Below, in pieces: positions 28,799 to 38,114 of a DNA stretch of 64,000 nt. The position numbers and the translations under genes are program-made. Below the pieces are notes generated by a model that was not told the origin of the DNA, searched no databases, and saw only the letters and a program-made list of their open reading frames with translations. Source of the stretch: Gammaproteobacteria bacterium (GTDB taxonomy: Bacteria > Pseudomonadota > Gammaproteobacteria > Francisellales > CACEW01); contig JAQSYQ010000002.1 in assembly GCA_029256015.1 (NCBI GenBank), forward strand, positions 40,690-104,689, given 5' to 3'. Within the stretch, counting starts at the first letter, position 1, and each line of letters starts with the position of its first letter.

Positions 28799-29752
28799 TT
28801 AGCTAGCCGCTCTTTTTAATCTATCAGCTATCGCGGACCATGCTTTATCCTCAGGCACCGCTTCCACAATAATCAGACTATGTCCTTCGCTATCCAGTAG
28901 TCGCAAATTAGCATACAGTTCATGCGCATAGTCTTTTGGATTATTTTCAGCAATCATCCAGCGAATATTAGGAAGCTCTGAAATAGGTTGATGATAGGTC
29001 AGCAGCCCAATAGAAGTTTGTGTTTTTGAGCATTCTTCTAATAGGTCCTTGAGCTCAGAGCTGGGGACCAATTTCAATGAAGTTTCTGGCGCATAGTGGC
29101 TGGCCAGCATTCCGGGGGCTCGAACTTTATGCTTTGCCTCTCCCAGGTCTTCAATGCTTTCGCCTAAAGCCTGGCTGAGTTCTTCTTTGCTGATCGCACC
29201 CAGCCTTAAAATTTTATAAGGCTTTTGGCTGATATCCAGAATAGTGGATTCAATCCCCACGACAGACCTGCCGCCTTCTAAAATACAATCAACTTTATCG
29301 CCCAGCTCTTCTTTAACGTGCTTGGCATCGGTTGGGCTTATTCTTCCAAAGCGGTTAGCAGAAGGCGCGGCCAAACCTCCTCCAAAAGCCTTAAGTAAGG
29401 CTTGCGCGACAGGATGGTTGGGTATCCTTATGCCAATACTATCTTGGCCGCCTGTTAGGCTATCTGAAACCTGAGCTGCTTTTTTAGCAATAATGGTGAG
29501 TGGTCCCGGCCAGAATTGAGACAAGGCTTGTTTAATGCTTTCAGAAACCCCGATGGCCCAGTCGTCGATTTGGTCGATAGATGCTAAATGCACAATAACC
29601 GGATGAGAAGAAGGTCGGCCTTTTGCCTCATAGATTTTTTTAATGGCTTTTGGGTTGGAAGCATCAGCAGCCAAGCCATAAACGGTTTCTGTAGGCATAG
29701 CCACTAGGCCGCCTTGCTGTAATATTTTGACTGCTTGTTGAATTGGGTCCAT
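28799..29752 (-). CDS. tsaC: threonylcarbamoyl-AMP synthase (Sua5/YwlC/YrdC family, long form)
   Basis: GGLVAMPTETVYGLAADA, SGR-like PSANRFGRISPT, GPLTII, C-terminal Sua5-like domain. Confidence 0.92.
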   Translation of the reverse strand: MDPIQQAVKILQQGGLVAMPTETVYGLAADASNPKAIKKIYEAKGRPSSHPVIVHLASIDQIDDWAIGVSESIKQALSQFWPGPLTIIAKKAAQVSDSLTGGQDSIGIRIPNHPVAQALLKAFGGGLAAPSANRFGRISPTDAKHVKEELGDKVDCILEGGRSVVGIESTILDISQKPYKILRLGAISKEELSQALGESIEDLGEAKHKVRAPGMLASHYAPETSLKLVPSSELKDLLEECSKTQTSIGLLTYHQPISELPNIRWMIAENNPKDYAHELYANLRLLDSEGHSLIIVEAVPEDKAWSAIADRLKRAAS

Positions 29753-29818
29753 GACTACGCACGTTCAAATAAAAGCAAATTATATCATGTTGAGTGCTTG
29801 CCGCCATCCATCCCCCTC

Positions 29819-30364
29819 TTATTTAAGCATTTGCTCGCTTAAAGTTTGAAATGACGGGTTGTCGGAGCTTCTGCCCCATTCAAACAAAACCATTTGTTTT
29901 GACACTAACTGGATTCCTAGGGCTTGCATTCTTTGTAAGGCGAGATGTTTGTCTTCAGCAAATCTTGAGTCCACTGCATCGGCTACTACATATACCTGCT
30001 TTTTGAGATGTAAAAGTTCAATGGCAGTTTGTAAAACACAGACATGGGTTTCAACCCCGGCCAATACAATTTGCTGCCGGTTATATTGGGCTAGTTTTGC
30101 TCTGCCTTCTTGCGAAGCCACACAAGAAAATTCAACTTTGTTGAAACAGTTTGAAGGCTCAATACATTGTCTAAGTGATGCCACTGTTAAGTCAGATTTT
30201 TCAGGGCAATGTTCGGAGGCAAGAATCGGCACATTAAACTTATTTGCCATAGCCAGTAAATCTTTGCAGTTAGCCTTAAGTTGCTCATGTTGATGAATGA
30301 AATTGATAGTGTTTTCTTGAACGTCTATCAGTAAAAGAAGAGACTGCTCGCTGTCTAAAAGCAT
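29819..30364 (-). CDS. isochorismatase family hydrolase
   Basis: LLLIDVQE, GVETHVCVLQTAIELL. Confidence 0.85.
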   Translation of the reverse strand: MLLDSEQSLLLLIDVQENTINFIHQHEQLKANCKDLLAMANKFNVPILASEHCPEKSDLTVASLRQCIEPSNCFNKVEFSCVASQEGRAKLAQYNRQQIVLAGVETHVCVLQTAIELLHLKKQVYVVADAVDSRFAEDKHLALQRMQALGIQLVSKQMVLFEWGRSSDNPSFQTLSEQMLK

Positions 30365-30501
30365 GATGGTTCCTTTTTTGTAAGGAGATTGCCTATTATA
30401 AAAAAACTTAAAAAGTTTTGCCCCGTGTATACAGTGAGGCGTTGTTGCGATAAGGCAAGGTTATGGTAATCTGGTTTTCAGCAACTACAGTGAGAAAAGC
30501 C

Positions 30502-31584
30502 ATGGGACATAGAACTGAATTATTTGATGCTCACAATCAGGCCAACGCAAAAATAGTCGACTTTGCAGGATTTGATATGCCTTTACATTACGGCTCACAA
30601 ATCGAAGAACATCATGCCGTAAGACAGCATGCCGGCATGTTTGATGTTTCTCACATGCTTATTACCGACCTTGTTGGCGCGAAAGTGTTTGAACTTTTAC
30701 AACAGGTGTTGGCTAATGATGTCGCTAAGTTAAAGCCCGGAAAAGCGCTTTATTCCTGCATGTTAAATGAAAAAGGCGGGGTTATTGATGACTTAATTGT
30801 CTATAAAGTGTCAGATAATGAATATCGCCTGGTTACTAATGCCGGAACTCGCGATAAAGATTTAGCCTGGCTTGGCAAGCATGCTGAGCCATTTCATATT
30901 GAACTTAAACCTCGCCAAGATTTAGCCATTTTGGCGGTGCAAGGCCCCAAGGCAAGAGAGCTTGTAGTCAAGGTGCTGCCGCCTGACTTAAGCAAGGCCG
31001 CGCTTGAGTTAAAGCCTTTTTGGTTCACTCAATCAGGGGAGTGGATGGTTGCCCGCACGGGATATACCGGTGAGGATGGATTTGAGATGATGCTGCCCAA
31101 TTCTGAAATACTGGCACTATGGAAGCGTTTATTAGAAGAAGGGGTTAAAGCTTGCGGCCTGGGCGCTCGAGATACCTTGCGTTTGGAAGCCGGCATGAAC
31201 CTGTATGGCCAAGATATGGATGAGAGCATCAGCCCTTTGGAATCCGGCCTAAGCTGGACTGTCGCGATGCAGGACGCCCGCCAATTTATCGGCAGGGCCG
31301 CGCTAGAAGCTCAAATAGAAAAGGGCCTTATGCACAAAATGGTCGGCCTGGTTTTGGAAGATAGAGGCGTGCTGCGCAGCCATCAAAAAGTCGTGGTTTC
31401 TAACGATAAATCCGGCGAAATTAGCAGTGGGACTTTTTCCCCAAGCTTGGGAGTGGGGATTGCACTAGCCCGAGTTCCTTGTGATATAGGAGAGCAGTGC
31501 TTTGTGGATATTCGAGGCAAATTGTTAAGCGCTAGAGTAGTTTCCCCGCCTTTTGTAAGGCAAGGTAAGAAGACATTTAGCTAG
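30502..31584 (+). CDS. gcvT: glycine cleavage system T protein
   Basis: GFDMPLHYGSQIEEHHAVRQHAGMFDVSHM, RTGYTGEDGFE, GLGARDTLRLEAGMNLYGQD. Confidence 0.95.
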   Translation: MGHRTELFDAHNQANAKIVDFAGFDMPLHYGSQIEEHHAVRQHAGMFDVSHMLITDLVGAKVFELLQQVLANDVAKLKPGKALYSCMLNEKGGVIDDLIVYKVSDNEYRLVTNAGTRDKDLAWLGKHAEPFHIELKPRQDLAILAVQGPKARELVVKVLPPDLSKAALELKPFWFTQSGEWMVARTGYTGEDGFEMMLPNSEILALWKRLLEEGVKACGLGARDTLRLEAGMNLYGQDMDESISPLESGLSWTVAMQDARQFIGRAALEAQIEKGLMHKMVGLVLEDRGVLRSHQKVVVSNDKSGEISSGTFSPSLGVGIALARVPCDIGEQCFVDIRGKLLSARVVSPPFVRQGKKTFS

Positions 31585-31707
31585 GCTATACATGACTTGT
31601 TATTCCCAATCAAATGGAAATCTGAGTTTTTTTATGATGAATGACTAGCAAAACGATCTGAAGTTTGCTATTAATTTTTTGGATAAGCTTAAAATGGAGA
31701 ATTCGCA

Positions 31708-32109
31708 ATGAGCCACGTAGAAGAAGATTTGAAATATGCCGACACCCATGAATGGGTCCGCATGGATGATGAAGCCACGGCAACAGTGGGTATTTCGGAT
31801 CACGCACAACATTTGCTGGGTGAGCTAGTATTTGTTGAGCTTCCCGAAGTGGGGACTGAAATAGAAGCCGGTGAAGAAGTGGGGGTAGTGGAATCCGTTA
31901 AAGCGGCTTCTGATGTCTATTCTCCCGTAAGCGGAACCATTATTGAGATCAATGACGTGTTGGAACGCACTCCAGAACTTGTTAACACCGAGCCCTATGG
32001 TGATGGCTGGTTGTATCGAATCAAAATCAACGACTCAACAGAAGTAGACAGCCTTATGAGCGCAGATCAATACCAGGCTTCTGTTGAAGAAGAGGAAGAG
32101 CCTGAATAA
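31708..32109 (+). CDS. gcvH: glycine cleavage system H protein
   Basis: THEWVRMDDEATATVGISDHAQ, lipoyl site VGVVESVKAASDVYSPVSG. Confidence 0.96.
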   Translation: MSHVEEDLKYADTHEWVRMDDEATATVGISDHAQHLLGELVFVELPEVGTEIEAGEEVGVVESVKAASDVYSPVSGTIIEINDVLERTPELVNTEPYGDGWLYRIKINDSTEVDSLMSADQYQASVEEEEEPE

Positions 32110-32115
32110 TAATCT

Positions 32116-32685
32116 CTAGCCTTGCGAGGGAAATAAAGGCAGTTGTCGCTGCTCTTGCAAGGCTAAATTGGCAATAGGGGTTTGGGCCTGATGAAAGCTA
32201 TTGGGTAAAGTGACCTGAATCCCTTCTAGTGAAAGATTGGCAACAGGCAATGATTTCAGCCAGTTTATAATTTCAGAAGATTTAGTCCGAATATTTTCGA
32301 TATCTACATTCTTTATTAAGTGTTTATATTCAGAAAAAAACTTTGAACCCGGCGCATTTTTTTGATGGTCATGCAAAGCTTGGCTGTCACCGCTTAAGAT
32401 TATTTTAAGCGACTCAGTAAAATGGTTTAGCCTTGCAGTCATATCTGCATTCCAGCCTTTGTGGGTTTTTCTGTTGAAATAGTCTCGAATTTCTTTGAAA
32501 ACCACCTTATTTTTCAAGGCATTGTATTCTTTGAGCTCGGCATCTCTTGCGCTTTCAAGCTGGCTGCCTGAGTGCAAAAATGCATATTCCTGACAGTCAT
32601 AAATTCCTTCTAAGCATTGCTGCCTTGCTTCTAGATAGTCTCCGCGCTCATATAAGGCTTTGATTTCGTCAAGGCGATTTGACAT
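32116..32685 (-). CDS. hypothetical protein
   Basis: Intact ORF; start at MSNRLDEIK (32685) preferred. Confidence 0.6.
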   Translation of the reverse strand: MSNRLDEIKALYERGDYLEARQQCLEGIYDCQEYAFLHSGSQLESARDAELKEYNALKNKVVFKEIRDYFNRKTHKGWNADMTARLNHFTESLKIILSGDSQALHDHQKNAPGSKFFSEYKHLIKNVDIENIRTKSSEIINWLKSLPVANLSLEGIQVTLPNSFHQAQTPIANLALQEQRQLPLFPSQG

Positions 32686-32785
32686 AGGGGCTCCTGCCAG
32701 CTTTATTATTGTTATTATCATTGTAAATATAGACGAGGTTTGCGATTTTTTTCTTTATTTCCGCTATGATGATTAGACTGACTAA

Positions 32786-33988
32786 GTGAGTAAGAAAATG
32801 GCCAATTCATCAAAAAAACCTATATTAATCAAGGCTATTTCCTGGATGATGGACGACCCGCGAGGGGCGGGGATTTTACTACTTGCCTGCACTTTGGCGG
32901 CACTCCTGTGGGCTAATTCCCCCTATGCCGCTGATTATTTAGCGCTTTCTCAAATTAAGCTCGGTTTTAGCCTCCAGCTCTGGGTCAATGATGGCCTAAT
33001 GGCTATATTTTTCCTATTGGTAGGCCTTGAGATTAAACGAGAAGTTCTGATGGGTTATTTGAATTCCTATAAAAAGGCGAGTCTGCCAATTGTCGCCGCA
33101 ATAGGCGGTATGGTGTTCCCGGCCTTGATTTTTGTATCGATTAACCACTCTCATCCCGAAAATTTATCAGGTTGGGGAGTACCAATGGCGACCGATATTG
33201 CCTTTGCAATGAGCTTATTGGGCCTGCTTAGCCGCCGCATTCCAAGAGGCTTGATTGTGCTATTAACAGCCATTGCCATTGTGGATGATCTGGGTGCAGT
33301 TTTGGTGATTGCTTTATTCTATAACCACGGCTTAAACCTGCGCTATTTAGCTGTGGCATTTGCTGTATTCTTGCTATTATGTGCTGTGAACCGTGCTAAT
33401 TATAAAGGGCTGTGGCTATATTTACTGCTAGGCTTTATTTTGTGGTTAGCCATGCTGAAATCCGGTATACATGCCACCATTGCCGGGGTGATGTTGGCTT
33501 TTACCATCCCGATAAAAGCTTCTCATGGATCCTCGCCTCTGCTTAAGCTGGAACATGCCCTTAAAAAACCTGTTATGTATGGCATCGTCCCCATTTTTAT
33601 TTTGTTCAATGCTGGGGTAAGCCTATCTCTATCTTCACTGCATTTGGCCTGGCACAACCCGATCACTATTGGCGTAATTTGTGGCTTATTATTTGGCAAG
33701 GTGCTGGGTATATTTGGCTTAAGTGCGCTGCTTGTTAAATTAAAGTGGCTACAGCTTCCTGAGCATGTTCCTTTAAAACTGTTGTTTCCCATGAGCATTA
33801 TTGCGGGAATTGGATTTACCATGGCATTGTTTATCGGAGAGTTGGCTTACCCCAGTATGCAGACTTTGGTATTTGCCAAAGTGGGTATCCTTTGTGCCTC
33901 GTTGATTGCAGCTATTGTGGGCTATGTCATGATGTGGGTATTGAGTTCCCCTGCCTGCAAAACGCACCATCCTGTGCCTGATAAGTGA
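32786..33988 (+). CDS. nhaA: Na+/H+ antiporter
   Basis: DDPRGAGILLL, GLEIKREVLMGYL, PMATDIAFAMSLLGLL, AIVDDLGAVLVIALFY. Confidence 0.96.
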   Translation: MSKKMANSSKKPILIKAISWMMDDPRGAGILLLACTLAALLWANSPYAADYLALSQIKLGFSLQLWVNDGLMAIFFLLVGLEIKREVLMGYLNSYKKASLPIVAAIGGMVFPALIFVSINHSHPENLSGWGVPMATDIAFAMSLLGLLSRRIPRGLIVLLTAIAIVDDLGAVLVIALFYNHGLNLRYLAVAFAVFLLLCAVNRANYKGLWLYLLLGFILWLAMLKSGIHATIAGVMLAFTIPIKASHGSSPLLKLEHALKKPVMYGIVPIFILFNAGVSLSLSSLHLAWHNPITIGVICGLLFGKVLGIFGLSALLVKLKWLQLPEHVPLKLLFPMSIIAGIGFTMALFIGELAYPSMQTLVFAKVGILCASLIAAIVGYVMMWVLSSPACKTHHPVPDK

Positions 33989-34026
33989 TTTCTCCTCTTT
34001 CATAAAGAGGGATCAGGGAGATTGCC
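33988..34026. repeat. diverged palindrome, possibly TAAAATCC family or a terminator
   Basis: TTTCTCCTCTTTCATAAAGAGGGATCAGGGAGATT right after the nhaA stop. Confidence 0.5.
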
Positions 34027-34159
34027 CCCATCACTGTTCGCTTAAGGAAATTTTATTGATAAAATAAGTAAGCGGTTAGAAGCCTATACATAACAATAGC
34101 AAAATACCTGCGCTGCTTTGGCTAACAAATTCGAATAGATAGCTCAAATTATGGCTGGT

Positions 34160-34678
34160 TTAATTTATTTTGCCTATTATCATATTTGCCGCATCAAGGG
34201 CTGAGATTTTTGCAGTATCTATTACAAGATGATCTTGGAGCCAGGGGTCATATTCTCTTTGCAAAACATCTTCCCAACTTGGCAATTTGTGATTATGAAT
34301 ATCAGAAACTCTAGACTTTATTCTCTTGCGATGTTCAGCTTTATCTGAACATACTATTTCTACTTCAAAAAACTGACTATCATTTTCAAGCCCAACATTT
34401 CGCCATGCTTCTCTTGTGATTTCTAATGGATTAACCGAATCAGCTATAACAGGCATATTTAAGCGCAGATTCTCAGCCACCAGAGCATATCCAACCTCAT
34501 AGCCACTAGCATTAATTTGTTGCTTATCGATACCTGATTGAATTAAAGCTTGCTCTATAGAATCTATGCGTATATATACAGCTTTAAGCTTTTGAGCCAA
34601 GATTTTAGCTATCGTTGTTTTCCCGTTGCCAGGAAGGCCGCCAAATATGATTAACATTTTATCCTTAATAGCCTTCAT
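34160..34678 (-). CDS. P-loop (AAA_33-type) small-molecule kinase-like ATPase
   Basis: Walker A GLPGNGKTT; adenylate-kinase-like architecture. Confidence 0.7.
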   Translation of the reverse strand: MKAIKDKMLIIFGGLPGNGKTTIAKILAQKLKAVYIRIDSIEQALIQSGIDKQQINASGYEVGYALVAENLRLNMPVIADSVNPLEITREAWRNVGLENDSQFFEVEIVCSDKAEHRKRIKSRVSDIHNHKLPSWEDVLQREYDPWLQDHLVIDTAKISALDAANMIIGKIN

Positions 34679-34771
34679 TGAGTCAAAAAGTTCTGGATCA
34701 AAGACCGCGTTATCCTAGAAAGCATAAGAATTTTACCATTTCTACAACCCTTCAGTATAAATAAAAATTCC

Positions 34772-36124
34772 TTAAGTGAACAGTTTTGGGGTCTTTACCC
34801 CCGGCAAATTGCCATGTAAGCTGATTGAGCCTGATATGACCTGAGTGCTTGGGTAGCTAATGTTTTGGAATCGCCCTGGATTTTGCATCGGGGTATTATG
34901 ATAAAGCTGAGAGGCTCGACAAAAAGCCTTGTAGCGATTAAACAAGGCTTCATCTTCTGTCAGAATGCCTGCAGCCAGGGAAGGATAACGGTTCGCTTCA
35001 ATGATCGCTTCTTCACATGACTGAGTTCGGATAATCTGCAATAAAGGTCCGGCGCTTAAAATAGACTCAAGTTTAGCCGGGACTAAACTGAGTCCCGCTG
35101 AAACCAGTCCTGTTCCGCCCTGAATAATCTTCATGGGTAATAAGGTTTCTGCACCCTGAGCTTGTAAACGAAGCTGAATGCTCAAAGCTTGCTGGGCTTC
35201 GCTCGAGGAGGCCATTGCGCTCATAAAGGGCTGAGGGTTGGCATCATAAGCTGCGATTCTTAGAGAGCGAGCCATGGATACAAGGGCATCCAGAATGTTA
35301 TCGCCTTCGTTGTCGGTACTGATAATCAGTCTTTTGGCAGCATAGGTTTCCTGCCCTGAGTTTAAAAAAGCAGAGCGTAAAACTTGAGTAGCGGTATTTT
35401 CAAAGTCGCTGATATTTCTAATAATTAAAGGATTTAAGGACGGGGTGCACAGCTGTAAATATTTATCAGACTGCTGAGCAGACTCTAGCCTAATCATAGC
35501 GGCGCTATTCGCATCACCTTCAAACATTAGACCATCTATTTCTTGGCATTTAGCCAAGTCCTTTATGTCTTCTTTACTACCGTGGAGCAATTGCAACAGG
35601 CCTTTGGGCAAATTCAGTTTTTCCCAATATTGCATAAGCTTTTCAATACTGGCGTAAGAGCCTGGCAAGCTATACAAAATGGCTGAATTGCCATAGAGCA
35701 GCACTTCACATAGCTGGGCAATATAGTTTAGGCTAATGCCAGAGCCGCATACTGCTATGGTCCCTATAGGGCGGCGAAGGTTGTTGCTTAAGCTGGTTAA
35801 ATGATAAATCAATCCATCCAAAGACTCCTCAATTAGCCAAATAGGCCGACCGCTTTCCTGAGCCATTAGCATGCTTAATTCTTTAGCATTTAAGGATATC
35901 TCCCTGATTAAGAGAGAAATTTTTTGATGGCGGTCGCTGATGCTTAAAGCCGACCACTCAAAAAAGGCTTTTCTTGCCTCAAAAACGGCTGCTTTGAGCT
36001 CAGTTTCACTCGCTGCATTTCCCTGCCAGATTTTAAGCTTATAAACCGGGTCAATGGCCTGTATGTCTTGATTTGACTTGGACTGGATCCATTTCCCTGC
36101 TATATAATGTCCGGCTGATTTCAT
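34772..36124 (-). CDS. aldehyde dehydrogenase superfamily protein (AstD-like), predicted catalytically inactive
   Basis: Collinear with AstD family (GLMFEGDANSAA, NPLIIRNISD, SAFLNSGQETYAAKRLII) but active-site motifs replaced; start at 36124 or 36169. Confidence 0.75.
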   Translation of the reverse strand: MKSAGHYIAGKWIQSKSNQDIQAIDPVYKLKIWQGNAASETELKAAVFEARKAFFEWSALSISDRHQKISLLIREISLNAKELSMLMAQESGRPIWLIEESLDGLIYHLTSLSNNLRRPIGTIAVCGSGISLNYIAQLCEVLLYGNSAILYSLPGSYASIEKLMQYWEKLNLPKGLLQLLHGSKEDIKDLAKCQEIDGLMFEGDANSAAMIRLESAQQSDKYLQLCTPSLNPLIIRNISDFENTATQVLRSAFLNSGQETYAAKRLIISTDNEGDNILDALVSMARSLRIAAYDANPQPFMSAMASSSEAQQALSIQLRLQAQGAETLLPMKIIQGGTGLVSAGLSLVPAKLESILSAGPLLQIIRTQSCEEAIIEANRYPSLAAGILTEDEALFNRYKAFCRASQLYHNTPMQNPGRFQNISYPSTQVISGSISLHGNLPGVKTPKLFT

Positions 36125-36199
36125 ACATGCTTCACTCAATTTGACTGCCTTTATCTTAGCAGAAAGCATTATAAGCTATAAGCAAAACCTTTACTTTGT

Positions 36200-36350
36200 G
36201 GATCCCGGGTTCCGCTATGCAGCCCCAGGATGACACAAAATCGTCTGGAACAGATTTTGGTCGCAGGCTTTTTAACTGCGTCCGTAGGATGGCGGATAGG
36301 AAATCCGACAACCATTTTCTAAAGCAGCAAAGCTGCTAAGAAAATCTGTC
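36200..36350. repeat. composite intergenic repeat (GTCATCC family), copy A
   Basis: Reverse complement of GTGTCATCCTGGGGCTGC...CCCGGGATC; plus AGATTTTCTTAGCAGC hairpin module at the right end. Confidence 0.75.
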
Positions 36351-36351
36351 A

Positions 36352-36384
36352 CTTAATATTTCCTTAAGCTTTATTTTATAAAAT
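36352..36384 (+). promoter_or_regulatory. PmrA-like tandem box and -10 upstream of the 36413 gene
   Basis: CTTAATATT-TC-CTTAAGCTT (36352-36371) with TAAAAT at 36379-36384. Confidence 0.6.
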
Positions 36385-36412
36385 AAGTCTGGAAATGGAC
36401 GAGGTTGAGCAA

Positions 36413-37231
36413 ATGGATTTGAATATACCTAGCTCTGATGAAATAAAGGCAAGACGAGAAAAAGCTTTTAGAGACATACAATCTATAGTGGATAACTTTT
36501 TACAAGTTTCCCAGGATAATACCTTTATCAAAGAATTTGAAAAGCACCTTGGAAATGGCAATTATCCAGCTGCAGCTTATATGTTAAGCGTAGGCCGCAT
36601 TGCGCTGGCAGAGCCGCATAAAATTGGCTTTCGGTTTATGAGTTCCTTAAACAAAATGTCGACTATCCGAGGCTATGCTATAAATAAAAAGCTGCCGGTA
36701 TATGGGGATGAATTTAGAGAATATGCCCAAATCAGATTGATTGAATGTTTGATTATTTTGTCAAACAACTCACGTTTTACCCTGAACCCGGAAATACACA
36801 AGCAATTGAATAAAATCCAGAAAGCTTCCAAGGCTATTGGGTTAGATAAATTGGCTAAGCAACAATATATCCAAATTCAATTGAAGCAGATTCCAAGCTT
36901 ATTTGGCAGAATTAAAAAAGCGCTAAGTTTTGTTGTTGCTCATATATTGAAAGGGATTAGGTCAGTGTTAGGCTTCTTTAGCAAAGCTGTTGTTCCAGCG
37001 CAGCCTGCTGAACAAGCTCTGCCACAGGCTGAAAAACAGGCGAGAATGCCAGAGCCTGCTAGATTGGAAAGCAGTATAAAACCTGCCATAAGCAAGCAAG
37101 CTGGATGCCCTAGGCAAGTTGCTAATGGCACTACGGTACATTCCGGCAGTTATTCAACGGCTACCAGCTTGAAATCAGCCAATGAGCAGGCTAAGCAACG
37201 AAAAAGTGCAGTTGTACCCTCTGTGAAATAA
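36413..37231 (+). CDS. hypothetical protein, PmrA-box-associated paralogue A, candidate effector
   Basis: ATG 36413 follows GAGG; the ORF-track ATG 36395 lies only about 11 nt past the predicted -10; paralogous to the next ORF. Confidence 0.7.
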   Translation: MDLNIPSSDEIKARREKAFRDIQSIVDNFLQVSQDNTFIKEFEKHLGNGNYPAAAYMLSVGRIALAEPHKIGFRFMSSLNKMSTIRGYAINKKLPVYGDEFREYAQIRLIECLIILSNNSRFTLNPEIHKQLNKIQKASKAIGLDKLAKQQYIQIQLKQIPSLFGRIKKALSFVVAHILKGIRSVLGFFSKAVVPAQPAEQALPQAEKQARMPEPARLESSIKPAISKQAGCPRQVANGTTVHSGSYSTATSLKSANEQAKQRKSAVVPSVK

Positions 37232-37249
37232 GGCAGGATAAGGGATTTT

Positions 37250-37282
37250 ATTAATATTTCCTTAAGTTTTGTTTTATATAAT
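37250..37282 (+). promoter_or_regulatory. PmrA-like tandem box and -10 upstream of the 37321 gene
   Basis: ATTAATATT-TC-CTTAAGTTT (37250-37269) with TATAAT at 37277-37282, same spacing as the 36352 copy. Confidence 0.65.
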
Positions 37283-37320
37283 AAGTTTGTAAATGGATTA
37301 ACTATTAAAAAGGATTTAAT

Positions 37321-38112
37321 ATGCCAGTCCAAAACTTAAGCATTACAATAGCCGAAGCTGATAAGGCGGAAAAAGCTAAAATCATCGCTGATTTGTTTAA
37401 ACCTAAGCCAAGCAAAAGCTTGATTCGTAATTTTGAAACTATTTTGGATGTGCGTGAGCATGAGACGGTAGCAGTGGTTATCAACACGGCCTATTCTGCT
37501 TTGGCAAGTTCAAAGAAAACAAACCTTCGCGGATATGCTTTGGCTCATTCGGTTGATAATGACATAAGAAAACTTGCTAAAAGCAGGCTTGATCAGTGTA
37601 TCGCAGCTTTGGTGAAGCAGCCTACTCTGTATAGAAAAACCTTGAGTTTGCTGGATTCTAAGCCTAGGAAATATGTTATTGATGCACAACGAAATGTGGC
37701 TCCGGCTCCAAGTGTATTCAAAGCAGTGAAGAATGCTGTAGTCTCCGTTGCCATATATGCATCAATGGGAGTTGGTATGGTTTATGACTTCTTTGCAAAG
37801 ATGTTTGACTCATCTAAACCCGTTGTTGAGCCAAAAACCATCAATGCAGCTGCAAAAACTAAAGAATTGCCTGTTGCCAGAGCTATTCCTGCCGAGAAAG
37901 GCATAAGCCCAGATTGCTTGGATTTAAGCCAATTTGAAGGGATGCATCGCGATACGGTTGAGAATTTTAAGAGAAAACTTTCTGGCTCTGAGCTAAGTGA
38001 TATCAGTAGTGAGACAGCGCGTAGCAGTTTTTCAACTGCCACAAGTCTTTACAATGCTGCTAAGCAGGCTAGGTCCTCAGAAGCAAATCGAGATCGTGCA
38101 ATGACTTTATAG
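37321..38112 (+). CDS. hypothetical protein, PmrA-box-associated paralogue B, candidate effector
   Basis: AAAAGGA ribosome-binding site; shared helical architecture and C-terminal STATSL motif with paralogue A. Confidence 0.75.
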   Translation: MPVQNLSITIAEADKAEKAKIIADLFKPKPSKSLIRNFETILDVREHETVAVVINTAYSALASSKKTNLRGYALAHSVDNDIRKLAKSRLDQCIAALVKQPTLYRKTLSLLDSKPRKYVIDAQRNVAPAPSVFKAVKNAVVSVAIYASMGVGMVYDFFAKMFDSSKPVVEPKTINAAAKTKELPVARAIPAEKGISPDCLDLSQFEGMHRDTVENFKRKLSGSELSDISSETARSSFSTATSLYNAAKQARSSEANRDRAMTL

Positions 38113-38114
38113 CC

